Assembly (NCBI RefSeq): GCF_026213295.1
Contig: NC_079414.1
Location: 10,687,985 to 10,751,984, forward strand
DNA: 64,000 bases
Direction of reading: 5' to 3'
Source of the DNA: Gadus chalcogrammus
Taxonomy: Eukaryota > Chordata > Actinopteri > Gadiformes > Gadidae
Below are positions 10,516 to 23,404 of this stretch, piece after piece (within the stretch, counting starts at the first letter, position 1; the number at the start of each line of letters is the position of its first letter). The notes below the pieces were generated by a model that made no database searches, was not told where the DNA came from, and saw nothing but the letters and a program-made list of their open reading frames with translations. The position numbers and the translations under genes were made by a program.

Positions 10516-10793
10516 GGTTAGAAGTCTCCAAGGACAGAGCAGGAATCTGCATTCCTTCCCTTTCCCTTCCCAGCTAACGCGGTGAAACAAGATGGCTGCT
10601 AGATGAATGGGCACAAGACAGGCAAATGTACAAGTGGGACCTGTATTCTATAGAATAAAATCGGTCCTCCAAGTGAAAATATGGATGAGTGATGGGAGGG
10701 CAAGCCATGAGACGAGAGAAAAAAGAGAATATATGAAAGTGCACTGGGTCGAGTGTATTTACTGCCCTCCAAGGACACACACACACGCAAACA

Positions 10794-10902
<109 letters not shown>

Positions 10903-11431
10903 CAAAAGCACATAAACTGTGTATAGGGTTTGTAGATCAGAATGCATAATGGGGTTTTTGTTGGCACTAACCCACCATATTGAGAGGGCTCAAGAGAGTT
11001 GTAGTGCTGTAAAATCCAAAATCAGCGTAAATATACCGTAACCTAGGCTAATGAAAACATTGTTTGGCCCCGTCTCACATGAGAAGCGCTGTGGCAGTTT
11101 CAAACACAACAAAGTATCCCCATAATGACAAATCGTGTCACAATCAATATCTATACAAAGACCAAAAAAACATTAATACTAACACAACCACTAACATTCC
11201 AGTGCTCCTATGCTTCCAAGATGGAAGCTTTAAATGCCATGTGACGGTGTGACTTAAAAGTCCTATATACATATTTATATACATTTACACGTAAACTCTA
11301 GATTTAATGCAAACAGGAACAAACAGGCATGCATAAACTTATGCACACACAGAAGTGCTCACAAACATACATAAACACACCCACCAATACACTTAAACTC
11401 ACACGAACACAACCCCACATACACCCACTCA

Positions 11432-11578
<147 letters not shown>

Positions 11579-12409
11579 ACGCTCTGCGTTTATTTCTGTG
11601 TGTTGGCAGCCCCTTCTTCTGCCACTCTTTGCTCACTGAGGCACTCGAACAACAAGCAAGGCAGCGCTACCATGTCATCCAGGATCACAGCTCGGGCGAC
11701 AGCTGCAATCAGACAACACACACCAATTAGCTGCCTCACCTCGGCTACCGATGCCGGGATGGTTGGGGGGGGGGAGTCTGTCTGTCACATGCGCTGGGAA
11801 CGCCTGCCTGAACCGCTGGCATAAATTAGCGAGCGGCGAACGTGTGATGAGTTGGCCTTGTGTCCGTGCACGTCTGAGTGCGCTGTGAGGGAGATAACGA
11901 TGTGGGAAGGGGATGTCAGAGCGGTCATAGCGTTCCAGACGGGACCACCGGCTTCCTTTTTAACTCTAACATCTGGATGGGATTGGGATGGTTTTTTGGA
12001 TGCGCTTTGTCTGTGTTTGTGTGTGTGTGTATTCAACAATGCTTTGCGGAATCAGAACAGACATGCTGATTGTTCAATGCTAAAATAAATGCTATTTTAT
12101 TTTAGCAACTTGTTACATAATCGGGTGTTGAGTCAGAGCTGCAAAACGACGTGCTTTGCACACGGGAACAGCTCTTATCAAAAGCTGTGATATTATTGAC
12201 TGTTGACCAAGCACGGAATACCATGAACCCATTCATTCATTTATTTATGGACGCTCATCTGTTCGCTTGATGCAACATCCTCACATGCTGCCTGCCTTGA
12301 CGACGCATTTAACTCTAAAGTGGTCAACTGGGGGTAGGATGAACTATGAAGAGCTCTTCAGGTGACGACGAGAGCAACAAGGGGGGCCGTGAGAGACACA
12401 GGACACAGA

Positions 12410-12895
12410 CAGACGGAGGGAGAGGAAGAGACAGACAGAGAGACACAGAGGCAGAAGGAAAGGGAGGGAGAGGGAGAATCATACACAAGAGATAAATATA
12501 GAGAGGCATTGAGAGAGTGAGTGAGAGACAAAGAGAGATATAGGGATGGGGAGAGAGGTAGACTGTAAGATGAGTGGGGGAGGTAGAGGTAGAAGGAGAG
12601 AGGAGAAACAGAAAGAGGGAGACATGGAGAAGATAGAAAAAGACACAGAGAGAGGCAGAGAGGTGGAGAAAGAAGCAGCGAGACAGAAAAAGGGAGAGAG
12701 GCAGAAAGAGGGAGAGACAGGCAGGGGGAGAAAGGGAGAGGGGTAGAGAGAGGTGGAAGGACAGGCAGGGAGAGAAAGAGAAAGGGAGAGAGGCAGAGAG
12801 AGGTGGAGGAGGTAGAGAGAGAGGCAGGGAGAGACAGAGCAAGGGAGAGCGGTAGAGAGCCAACGAGATATATGAGAGAGGCAGGCAGGGACAGA
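12410..12895. repeat. GA-rich polypurine block
   Basis: About 480 bp are dominated by GAGAGAGGCAG, GGGAGAG and AGACAGA blocks without a fixed unit. Purines are on the + strand. Confidence 0.9.
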
Positions 12896-13204
12896 AAAGA
12901 TAAAATGAGCTATTACTCTGGGACGAAGGCTCTGGCTTTACCTATTCCCTTTTACATGTAAAGGAAAAGCTCAACGTAATGCTCTCTCAACTGCCCCTGA
13001 AACATTTAGTGGTGACTATCTATACTGCACACAGGAGCGGTTCTGGGGTAAGGCGACAGGCTGCAGTTTGAAGGTCTAAGCCCGCTGGAGATGGGGCATA
13101 AGCTAGGTCTAATGAGGACAGTGGAATACAAAACAAGAGGGGAGAGACAAATGCATGGTGGCAGCTTGGTCGGTGAACACCAGCACTCTGAAATGCACTC
13201 TCTC

Positions 13205-13390
13205 TCCGTCTCTTTCCCTTCCACTCTGTCTTTTTGTCTGTCTTTCTGATTGTCTGTCGGTCTTTTTCTCTCTCCTCTATTGATCTGTCTGTCTGTCTGT
13301 CTGTCTTCTGTCGGTCTTTCTTTCTCCCCTCTATTGATCTATGTCTGATTGTCTGTCTGTCTTTCTATGTCTCCAATCTCTCTCGATCTC
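13205..13390. repeat. TCTG/TCTC-rich tract
   Basis: A pyrimidine-rich stretch includes a (CTGT)n run near 13285-13305 and repeated CTATTGATCT blocks about 65 bp apart. Confidence 0.8.
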
Positions 13391-14369
13391 CATTTCTGTT
13401 TTCGGTGTTCTCTCTGGCCTGTCAAACAGCCTTTTGTTTGTATGTTTGCGAGCTGGACCAGTTAAATTGCTCTTAATGTTAATGAGTCTGTACTATACTT
13501 TATATTGTACTCATATAGAACAATAGCCATATTTCATGGCAAACTAAAAGGTGCTACATTAAAGTGTCTTGCTTTTTTTCCACACTCCCCTTTCCATTTT
13601 TCTAATTCACTTTAATCCACTTACTGGAAAGGCGTAAAATGGGCTTTGGGGATATGCAGGAAACAGCGTATTTAAATAGAAATATTTAAATGTTCTCAAA
13701 GTATTTAATGAGCAAAGTTGCTGATGGTAAGGAGCAATTTCACTCATTCCAGTTGAGAAATGATGAAGGGAATTAAATGTGACCGTGTAGCCAGCAAGGT
13801 TTTCTCTCCCCCTTAGCCTCACGTGGCTTACGTGAGGAGTCAGAGGGACAAAATGAACGCTTAAATCCGCATCAGCAGAGGGGGGCCGCAAACCCTGGAG
13901 GTGTTCAACTCAGCTTCTGCCCCTGTTTTCCGTACTCCCATTTCCTCTTTTTTTGTATATATCCCCACGTGGCACCGGCTTAATTTCGATAATATTATAA
14001 GCCGAAATCAAAAGGCAACGCAGGCACACTGCAGCAGACCTTGGCGTGTGCGAAGCCGAGCCCCCCGGTCTGTGTGTCTGAGCTCTGACTTATGTTCAGA
14101 CGCTCGGATGAGGAGGCTTGGCCGGGTCCGGACGGCTCCCCGCATGCCCACTACGAACGGGATCTGAGAGGCCGGCCTCCCCTGCCTTTTACCCCAGAAT
14201 TACACTCGCTGCTGGGACTTCAGGGAGCCTTTGACGAGGTCCAAGTAGCAGCATTGCGATTGAGCTACCCCATTGAGCTACAAACCTTTTTTAACACCCA
14301 ATTGAGACCACCGCTTCCTGCTCTTAAGTCCAACTTGTTGACCACCTTTTCCTACTCTTTAGTGCTTTT

Positions 14370-14470
14370 AGCAGACCCTTTTATCCAAAGCGACCTCCGG
14401 TGTGTGTGGAGACATGCGTTGAATAGGGAAGCATCTTGCTCTGGACATCAAACCCAGTCGATTTAGGTTG
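14370..14470. mobile_element. dispersed teleost repeat fragment
   Basis: TTTTAGCAGACCCTTTTATC followed by CAAAGCGACCT, then GCATCTTGCTC, matches a pattern I know as a common dispersed repeat in fish DNA. A second fragment (GGCAGACATTTTTATTCAAA, then GCATCTTGCTCAAGG) lies at 20688-20775, and a weak third near 45405. The family name is not certain. Confidence 0.5.
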
Positions 14471-14584
14471 GGATGGGAACACACAACCCTATCCTCAGGA
14501 GGAAGTTTCAGAGCTTTTCCAACGCTATCCAACCCCCCCCTCTGCTGCTAGCTATAACCCCTACCTCCCAGCCCCCCCCCCCCC

Positions 14585-14788
<204 letters not shown>

Positions 14789-15482
14789 CCATCTGTCAGG
14801 CCAACTCTGTGAGGCAGCATAACAAAAGATGGAAATGGCGAAGTGACTCAGAGTTTCCTTGATGAGTGCGAGCAATGCACTTTGGTCCACTTGTTTCTGT
14901 CCAGCGTACACACAGACCCTGAGTTTGATTCATGGCTCTTGAGACAGGCAGGAAGCTCTTTCTAGTGCCTGTCGTTTTAGATTTTTTCTTTTTTCACTTA
15001 CCTCATCAGTGATTTCTTGCGTGCGTCAGTTCAATCTAAAACTATAAACTAAATAAAAATGCATGATTATTTTTCTCAAGTACCTCATTGACCTCATTTG
15101 TGAGTGAAATATAACCATACAACCATGACTAGAGTTAAACATTCACATGGGTTCATAGGACAGGAGCAGCTGAGCAGCTGAGCAGAGAGCGCTAGTGCTG
15201 ACTGGAGTGAGAGCTATGTCATAGGAATAACGGCCCATTACTCCACTGTCCTCAGAGAAAGCTGTGAGGGGAAACACAGCAGCCAAGTGCTATATTCCAC
15301 TGGCTTTATTGTTACCTAGCAGTGTAACAGGAGTGCATGGCGCTCGCAGTGGTTAAATGGCACAATAACTTAGGCTCATATATCAGTCTTCAATCCACCC
15401 ACTGCGAGCACTACATTAATGATGGACTTTAAAGGTTTAAATCGTTTGAACACATCAGTAGTTAGTTTGCAGGGACACGTCT

Positions 15483-15635
<153 letters not shown>

Positions 15636-15710
15636 GGGAGGCATTCAAGAGTGGTCATGATAGCGGTAACAAGTTGCTAGGGTTAGTGTCAGAAAGTGGG
15701 GAGCTGGATG

Positions 15711-15746
<36 letters not shown>

Positions 15747-15751
15747 ATTGT

Positions 15752-16138
15752 TGTGTTCCAATATCCATACTATCCGCACTCACTATATTTAGTTTGAGTA
15801 CGTAGGGCGTTCCAAATAAGATTGGGGCGAAAAGAAGTGTACTGAAAGGACCCGGGTGGTATACTCAAAATGGTCAAACCGCGTGGATTGATGTACTCTT
15901 TTCGTACTCAACGACAGCCAGACTGGGCAAACTTCAGCGCATTTTCCACATAGCCTGCATTAATGGAGTCATTTTTATGGAGGAGCTGTGGCGGCAGTTG
16001 CGATCGTAGTTTTCGGTTAGTGCACCACAGAGTATTCGACTTGGAATGACACAGACATCTGAAAATCAGCGCAATTAGTGAGTGCGAATAGTGTACTACT
16101 TTTAAGTGTACTCATGGAAGGATGGATATCGGAACACA
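15752..16138. mobile_element. MITE-like element with 17-bp terminal inverted repeats
   Basis: The left end TGTGTTCCAATATCCAT (15752-15768) is the reverse complement of the right end ATGGATATCGGAACACA (16122-16138) with one mismatch. Further in, CCGCACTCACTA on the left pairs with TAGTGAGTGCG on the right. The 387-bp interior has no open frame of note. A target-site duplication is not clear, and the element abuts a (GA)n tract, so the superfamily cannot be set. Confidence 0.75.
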
Positions 16139-16781
16139 GCACATAACTAACCACCTTCTATTAGGTTATTGATTCCTCCTGTCTCGAAAAAAGGAATCTA
16201 CAGCTAACATTAACAAAATAGCACTGGCTTAGCTGTGGTTGTAATGGTGTGGTGGTGATGCTGGCCTAGCTGAGTTCACTCTCGGCGCTCCTCTGTTGGT
16301 ACTCCAGAGGGGTCAAAGTTCAGGGGTCTTTGTTATTAGCAGCCTGCTGAGTGGAGGGAGATCGGCATGCTGGGAGCTCCATGCGTCGGCTTGGGAAACG
16401 TGCGGATAAAACGCAAAAACGAACACACGCAATAAAACCAACACACAAACGCTGCCGACATGCAAAAGAAAACGCATATGTATGGAATGCTAAAAGCATT
16501 GCTGCATGATTGAATTCTAATCACTGCAATCCCCTCTGAAATCGCTGGCTGAAATCCTCCCTGACATCTATTGATTTCCGACTAGAGTCAAGTTAATTGG
16601 ACTCAATATCCTCTGAGCATTCTGTGATCCCTTCCTCTTTGTTCAAATAGTCATTCTCTCCACCGACGCCGCTCCAGCGTTGCATTTCCTCTTCCGCCAT
16701 TTTTTTCACATCCACAGTTGGCATTGGAAGGAAATGGGGCGGGGGCTGAAGGTGGAACGGGGGGACAGAGACTGGGGATGG

Positions 16782-16786
<5 letters not shown>

Positions 16787-16814
<28 letters not shown>

Positions 16815-16820
16815 GGGGGG
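16787..16820. repeat. (GT)n then polyG
   Basis: A short GT run is followed by nine or ten G. A (CA)n run of about 29 bp follows at 16917-16945. Confidence 0.92.
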
Positions 16821-16910
16821 GTTGTTTACTGTGATCGATATGAGTGCTTTACAGCCCAGATCAAAGGCACAATGTTAGCCCCCTAGCAACAGCTTAATGC
16901 AGTGGGAGTA

Positions 16911-16946
<36 letters not shown>

Positions 16947-17201
16947 AAACCCTACATATCATAGAGACACCCCCCGACACCCTATCCGGTACGCTGGCTT
17001 AACATGTCACTTAGCCACCTCCGTGGACCACGGCCCAGCGGCTGGGGGGACTCGGCCAGACAGACCCCTGTGTCCTCCCCTACACGGGAGCCTCATCGCT
17101 GGCTTCATTCTGTTATCTGTCCCTATACACACTGGCGCTACCGCTTTTTATTCCAAGCTAAGCAGGTTTCGCCGAGTAATCCTCCGGAGCTCTCTGGACT
17201 A

Positions 17202-17227
17202 ACCCCCCCCCCCCCCCCCCCCCCCCC
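17202..17227. repeat. poly(C) tract
   Basis: About 26 C in a row lie within an intron; on the coding strand this is polyG. Confidence 0.92.
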
Positions 17228-18080
17228 AGTGCTGTCCTGGAACATCCCGACACGTCGTCACTAGCTCTGGGTGTCGGGCGGGGTCACGCTGGGCGGAGAC
17301 GGGACAAGGGATACGCGCGAGCTGCACCGAGTAATTAGGCGGAGCGATTCGATAGAGTTCGAAAGTATCAGAACACATTACACTCGAACTTTTGCAGATC
17401 ATCACCAGGGTGGATAGATAGTTAATTACATTGCTGGGGTTGGAGGAACTGAAGGAGGCACGGCTGGCCCTGGTGGGTACACAAACGTCTTATGTATTCG
17501 GGACTTATTGGCGGGCGGGGCTGCTGGATAAACAGCTGATTGTGTCTATTCCATTACCGCAATGGATGAAAGCAATGGGAGAAACGATAGATAGCAGCTT
17601 GGCTAAATGGGTGCTAATGGGGCAGATAAAAGAGGAGGATGATGATGTAGGGGGAATATGGAGAGCAGATAGGAGGGGCCCAGTGAGCAGCGTATCTGGT
17701 GTTGAATAACAAACTCACGGCATGCACTCTCAGCATGCACCTGCTGGATCAGAACACCATTTTGGGTTGTAAGACCAATTTAAATTTAGTTGATTATGGG
17801 TAGAATTATATCCGACTGACCATGTTGATTTCCTTCTAGATAATATGTGGTGTAACGGGCTGAAAATAACCGGGTATCAGCCCCATTTATTTGTCTGCGT
17901 GTTGTCCTCTTGGTTATTATCCGTTGGGTCAGGCGAGGGCATATTTGTACCCCCTTTTGCTGCTATTTTCCTTTACTTCATCCTGTTTTATTCCAGATAT
18001 ACATATAAACACATTTAAAAATAATATAAGTACCCTGCGATTCCCAGGTATAAGGAATACAAAACATAAAACCAATAATA

Positions 18081-18118
18081 TAGGGTTAGGGTTAGGGCAT
18101 ATATATATATATATATAT
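18081..18118. repeat. telomere-like (TTAGGG) x3 next to (AT)n
   Basis: TAGGGTTAGGGTTAGGG at 18081-18097 is followed by a 20-bp AT run. It is short enough to be chance or a small interstitial telomeric repeat. Confidence 0.7.
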
Positions 18119-18599
18119 GGGAATTATAGAAGAACAGGACAAACAGCATATGTTGTTTTGAAGGGAGGAAACACAAGGTGTTTTTGATGAGAGCCCTCTC
18201 AACTAAAGGTCAGAGTGAAACAGCTGCCAGGAGGTCCTGCATCACCTGGCCTCCTGCTGGGACAGCTGGGCCTGGGAGCTACACAGAGCCCAAACTGACC
18301 CCAGCTCTGTTGCACCCTGCCATGACTCGGCCCAAAGCCCCCCGGCCACAGCTAGACTACATCTGGCTGGACAGAACCAGGGACTGCTGAATTCCCACTG
18401 TGAGAGGGTTTCATTATTTGTTTGTACGTTGGTCCAAAAACAACCAGCACAGAAGAAAAACCAACATAATGGCGGAGAGACGTTTGAGTAGACATGGTGT
18501 GTGAGTGTTCTCTTTCTGTTTATATATATTGTGAATTGGGTTGTGCCTTTATGAACAGTGCAGTGAATAGAGACATGAATGTGGGTGCAGAGGTGCTTT

Positions 18600-18745
18600 C
18601 AGACTGCCCCAACACACAGCATCACCCAACTATAGAATGTTGGCCGACACCGGTTCAGGAATCACATGAAGAATAGGATCCACAAGTGGGAATCAAACCT
18701 GGGTTCCTACAACGCCAGGTTGAACCACTGAGCCACCCACCTGTG
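18600..18745 (-). mobile_element. tRNA-like SINE fragment
   Basis: On the minus strand, starting near 18745, the sequence reads GTGGCTCAGTGGTTCAACC, resembling a Pol III A box. About 30 nt on comes GGTTTGATTCCC, resembling a B box. The rest down to about 18600 is a non-tRNA tail. This is typical of tRNA-derived SINEs in fish. No poly(A) tail or target duplication was resolved. Confidence 0.5.
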
Positions 18746-18985
18746 GCGGTTTTTACCCCAACAGGTGAAAGGCAGATGGCTGTTCCTGTGTATTGATGTA
18801 ACTAGTCCTGTGGTTCCCTCATTCATTCATCCATCCATCCATTCACTCATTCATGGAGTTGCCCCTTCGACACAAAGCCAATTTCATGCAGTCATTCATG
18901 CATTTATCCATGCATGACGGTGCACTGATGGTCTCCCCCCCTTCAACACCACCATCAAATTGCTTTCTTTCAGGACGCCACCCAC

Positions 18986-19186
18986 CGGTCTCGGACAGCA
19001 GCTTGATGGACTCCAGCACCCGCTCGGTGTACACTCCCGGTTCGTAGTTCTCCATCTCGGCGTTGATGATGTGCACCACCCGTGCTGCGCGGCCCCGGAT
19101 GGCCCCCGCTGTGCGGTCCAGGGTGTCCACGTCGCCCTCTTGCAGAGCGATCACGCACTTGTTGACGTCTTCCAGGATGTGGTTTT
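18986..19186 (-). CDS. ctnna2: ctnna2 exon, M3 segment
   Basis: This 201-nt exon carries 66 full codons, NHILEDVNKCVIALQEGDVD through KLLSET, flanked by split codons: (G)AA for Glu at the start and G(TG) for Val at the end. It matches about residues 516-582 and opens the M3 bundle. The equivalents of alpha-E E521, R548 and R551, reported as M-domain interdomain salt-bridge residues, are all present (ILEDV, and RGRAAR). The acceptor is CCTCTAG before AAAACC and the donor is ACCG followed by GTGGGT. QEGDVDTLDR and HIINAEMENYE are alpha-N style. The next intron is 8.75 kb and repeat-rich. Confidence 0.96.
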
Positions 19187-19461
19187 CTAGAGGGGTTGGA
19201 AATTAAGGCGTGGTTTAGGGGACAGCGTGGCGTTCACAGCAGAGTGATCCCCTACATCTCCTCAAGAGGCTTGTATCAAACATATGTGTCATGAATGTAC
19301 TGGCACGTTGGGAAGCTGTGCTTCTGGGCACAGACTGTAGAACATATGAACATGAGTCATAACAATGTTATAATGAAAAGGGGAAAAAAGGACAATGTTA
19401 TGCCACAGGCGAACTAAGAGAGAGAGTGAGAAGAACGAAGAAGGCAAGAGTCCCGGCGTAC
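19187..19461 (-). other. ctnna2 intron, 275 bp
   Basis: A short intron between the M2-end and M3 exons. It contains no repeat or conserved-looking element. Confidence 0.9.
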
Positions 19462-19618
19462 CTGACACGGACAGGAAGTCGTCGACGGATGTGATGTCGT
19501 CCACGGCCTCGGTTAGGATGCGCACCTGCTTCTCCCATTGGTCTTTGAAGACGTCCATGTTGTCCTGAGCCACCTTGCTCTGGGGCCGCGCCGCCAGGGT
19601 GAGTGCGGCGTTGATCAC
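19462..19618 (-). CDS. ctnna2: ctnna2 exon, end of M2 segment
   Basis: This 157-nt exon encodes 52 residues plus one base: VINAALTLAARPQSK through DDITSVDDFLSVS, about residues 464-515. The acceptor is GCGTCAG before GTGATC and the donor is TCAG followed by GTACGC. The last G joins AA of the next exon to make Glu, a phase-1 junction. The Asp equivalent to alpha-E D503, one of the residues reported in M-domain salt bridges that hold the domain closed, is present in TEAVDDI. Only 275 bp separate it from the next exon, the shortest intron in the window. Confidence 0.96.
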
Positions 19619-20468
19619 CTGACGCAGAGGAAGACGCCCGCTGAGTCAGTACTATAAATGCACCCTAGGATTCGTGTGTGCACACGTGAAGAAGCCAACC
19701 GGGGATGAGTTCTCGTGTACGATCTCACCAAGAGCTCAGTCTGATTGGCTGAATACATGACCGGCTTCCGTGGAAAGCATTTTGCACTAAAGTCAGAGAA
19801 ATAGTGTTGATAATGAAAAGAATAACGCTTGTTTTAACCTCTAAAGACATGGACACAACAGAGCACCCACGCCTCGGCTACATAAAATATCAAATGCCAG
19901 GACTTGTCTTGCTTACAAATATCCTCTGGCTCCAAGTGGACTTTGCCGCAATTATTTTGAGAGAATGAGGCGAGCACACAGCAGAAGTGTGAAGACTTCG
20001 GTAAAGCCAGCAATTGAGCACAATTCCTCAGCGTCCCTGCCTCTGGTAATCCCCACTTTCTTCTTTGCAACCCACTCGCTGCCTACTACAGCTATCTTGA
20101 TGTGCTGTTGATCAGAGTCTACAACAAGGATAGCTGGGATAAGGCAGCAGCCAGGTGTTTTATATGCCAGAATGTTTTCATTTGGAGCGTGGATTGTGAT
20201 CAGGGATGACAGAGTCCTTGCAGGTAGACGCTCCGCTCCACCAAAGCACATCTAGAGGAAGTCTACGGTGTGAGCTAGGCAAACATTCGCAGCTCTAGCG
20301 CTGGGATTTGTAAATATGTGTTAACCCTTCACCCTGAACACCAACAATTACCGCACAGTCCAACCCCCCCTGTGGTAAACACACTTGCCACAGTAGCCAG
20401 CATGGGGGACTGTAGCGATGTACTGTGACAGGGGCCATGAGTGATGTTGATGTTTGGAGGGTCGTTAC
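19619..20468 (-). other. ctnna2 intron, 850 bp
   Basis: Unique-looking sequence for the most part. The part 20270-20420, next to exon 20469-20561, has a diverged second copy at 21850-21975. Confidence 0.85.
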
Positions 20469-21262
20469 CTGGGGGCACAGACTGTCGATTTGAGTGGCGG
20501 CCATGCGGACCAGCTTCACGCCCTCTTCGTTGTTGGAGATGGAGCACGCCAAGTTGGCCACCTGAAAGTCAAGAAAGAGGAGCCATCAAAGACCATCTCA
20601 AAGTCCACTTTTATGTTGTTCTGTATTACCCCAAAAGACTAATTAGAGGCTTAAGTTTGAACGGTTCATACTGTTTTTTAAGGTAATTAGGCAGACATTT
20701 TTATTCAAAGTGACTTAATTCTGAAACATGTCATTAAGGAGCAGGTAGGGGGATAAGCATCTTGCTCAAGGATGCATGCAGTTGCATTGTGGATGGAATG
20801 TTTGGGCTGGTTGTCAAACACTCAGCAGCCACTGCACTGGTCTGGCCATTGTATAGCACACACGGTGCATCCTTGATGCTGTCTAACATAAACCGGATGA
20901 GAATTATCTCCATACTGCGGTGGCTGATCCTATTACCTTTGTGCATCTAATAGGTTCATGTGTATCTTTTCAGGGAAGTAGGACTGAATACTTGCTTTGG
21001 AAAGGTAGAGTCAGGAGTGAATTGTAAAGTAAGCACAGAGGGCAATATGAGTATTATGTCATCTGTTTTGTCAACAACACATTCACACATTGGCAGCAGG
21101 GCCGACCATGCACAGCAACGAGCACTTCATCGAAACAGGCGTTAGCAGGAGTTCTCTCTCAAGGACACACCGACACTTATTCTAAGAGTAGCTGAGGATC
21201 CAACCAGACACTGTAGTCATTGATTATGTGTTTAGTCTGGATTGATTCACTGGTAGAATCAC
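20270..21262 (+). repeat. local duplication, copy A (contains exon 20469-20561)
   Basis: Two blocks of this stretch, 20270-20420 and 20897-21262, recur in the same order and orientation at 21850-21975 and 22058-22358. Shared markers include TGTGTTAACCCTTCA, GGACTGAAT followed by CTTTGGAAAGG, GAGTCAGGAGT, GCGTTAGCAG, AGGATCC with ACACTGTA, and GATTCACTGGTAGAATC. Copy A carries the exon and a dispersed-repeat fragment (20688-20775) between the blocks. Confidence 0.75.
20469..20561 (-). CDS. ctnna2: ctnna2 exon, M2 segment
   Basis: This 93-nt exon encodes 31 residues, VANLACSISNNEEG through AATQIDSLCPQ, about residues 433-463 in alpha-E numbering. The acceptor is TTTCAG before GTGGCC and the donor is CAG followed by GTAACG; both phases are 0. 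It forms part of the M2 four-helix bundle. The AATQIDSLCPQ ending is the alpha-N form. The intron sequence on both sides of this exon recurs about 1.1-1.6 kb away at 21850-22358, but without an exon copy (see findings). The downstream intron to the next exon is 850 bp. Confidence 0.96.
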
Positions 21263-21483
21263 ACAAGCGATCCTCCAAGTGGACCAATTCAACATTGTAA
21301 GTGCTTCATAACGAAGGGCCCATATATCCACAATGGTCTAATGAAAAAATACCTATAGTATTCATGCAAAAAAACATGTGCTCTATGCGGAATCCAGGAA
21401 CCATTGCAGGAAGCATTACAAATTTTCAGAGAAAGCCTTGGTTGCACATTTTTCCTAACTTTGCCATAAAGGGCATCCTGGGG

Positions 21484-21511
21484 AACAGAATGCGGAATTC
21501 CGCATTCTGTT
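21484..21511. repeat. perfect 28-bp palindrome
   Basis: AACAGAATGCGGAA is followed at once by its exact reverse complement TTCCGCATTCTGTT. There is no spacer. Confidence 0.95.
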
Positions 21512-21849
21512 TGCTGGTGTTAGGAACCACGATGGAACCGAGATGGCCGATGGGTGAAGGGTGCACCTGTGGGCTTTAGGGTCACACGGAACTTTGTTGG
21601 ATAACGAGGCCAGATGGTCCCAGAAACAACCCTTTTGCCTCTGTCTATCTCCAGACTCGGTCTCTGTGGATCAGGCAGCGCTACAGGCTGGCTGTCTGGA
21701 TAGCATATGGCTCCCCTCTTCAGAACAGGTACAGCTAATGTAAGATTAGCTCATGTGGTGCACGACTCATCACATGTTTCAAGACCAAAATTAATTGTTA
21801 TCGGTTATGAAGGAGTATGGAAAGCTATGGGACATCAAATCTAGTCTCT

Positions 21850-22358
21850 AGCGTAAGCCTAGCAGGTCATCAAGTAGCTGTAGCTCTAGGGTCTGTAAAC
21901 ATGTGTTAACCCTTCATCTTGAATGATGATTTACCACATAGACCTCCTTCAACCCCCCCTATAGCAACTGCACTACCTAGAATCCATCACTGAGAAGAGC
22001 GTGGGCAGAGAGAGCGCTTACAGGGAACTGCAAAACGCCTCTGCAGTTGCTTGAATGAAGCGACATGCGGCTGATTCTGTTCAAAGAGAAAGGACTGAAT
22101 GCCCACTTTGGAAAGGGAGAGTCAGGAGTAGAGAATGCACAGAGAGAAAACTCAGTCTTATGATATCTGTTGTCCAACCACATATTCACACACCGTGAGC
22201 AACCACGCATAGAAAAAAGCAGGTCATAGAGAACAGGAGTAAAACGCGTTAGCAGCAGGTAGCTGTCTTGTTCAAGGTCACACTGAGCTCAGGATCCGAC
22301 GAGACACTGTATTCATCGATTATATCTTTGGTCTCGTGTGATTCACTGGTAGAATCCT
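21850..22358 (+). repeat. local duplication, copy B (exon absent)
   Basis: A diverged second copy of 20270-21262. Only about 80 bp lie between its two blocks, against about 480 bp in copy A, so no counterpart of the 93-nt exon remains. The last 65 bp are roughly 80 percent alike by eye. Dispersed repeats common to both places could explain part of the likeness, but two ordered blocks argue for duplication. Confidence 0.7.
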
Positions 22359-22765
22359 GGATACTCTAGAACTCTTGCTACATCTGGTATCCAGTAAATA
22401 TTACAGGAATTAATTATAATCAATCAGACAGCTAATATCAGGTGGCTAATATTAGAAATAAAAGCTAATATTATATTAGTTCATTAGAGGCACTTTTCCT
22501 TGCATGTCCAAAGGCCAAGCAGGCAAAACAAAACACTTTTTATTATTATTAAAACTTCTGAATATAGAACAAAATAATAATTATAAGAAAGATATGCAAA
22601 GAGTTCAAATTGGTCATTTGGGTAGATGGTAAGTTTAATGAGTTTTAATGATTAAAGTACTGAGTAATGATTGAAGAGATGGCTTTTCCAAAAAAGTGGT
22701 GTCTTTTACTCACACAATCAAAGAAAAACACATATCTTCAAACTCTCTCCCTCTCTTTCTGTCTC

Positions 22766-22828
22766 ACACCCACACCCACACCCACACCCACACCCACACG
22801 CACACGCACACACACACACACACACACA
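22766..22828. repeat. (CACACC)n / (CA)n tract
   Basis: About six CACACC hexamers grade into CACACG and then CA dinucleotides. Confidence 0.92.
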
Positions 22829-23257
22829 GAGACACTTAAAGAAACCCAACATCGCACAAACCCCTTGTACAAGCCACATCACGGGCCCTTGCTATTGTCT
22901 CACGATCGCCTGCATTTCACAGCTTCACAGTTATTATTCATAACTCCACCAAACACCACCATCGCTAAGAAAATGAGCCGCCGCAACAAGCCTGAGGGTT
23001 AAACTGCAGCTGAACAGACACATGCCTGTTGGCCAACGGAGGTGTCACACTGCATTAGCGCTCCTAGTGCTCACATGTCACCGTTCCAGGCAAATTGGCT
23101 TAAATCAAATTTGTGTTGGAAGACTTGGGAGCTCTGAGCCCGATCTCCCTTTACTGGTGACAGCTAAGAGGACAGTGATGGATTGCAGCCCCTTTATGTG
23201 AGAATGTGACTTTGTGCGTGTGTGTGTGTGTTGTTCTGAGGGAAGTGAGAGAATGAT

Positions 23258-23404
<147 letters not shown>

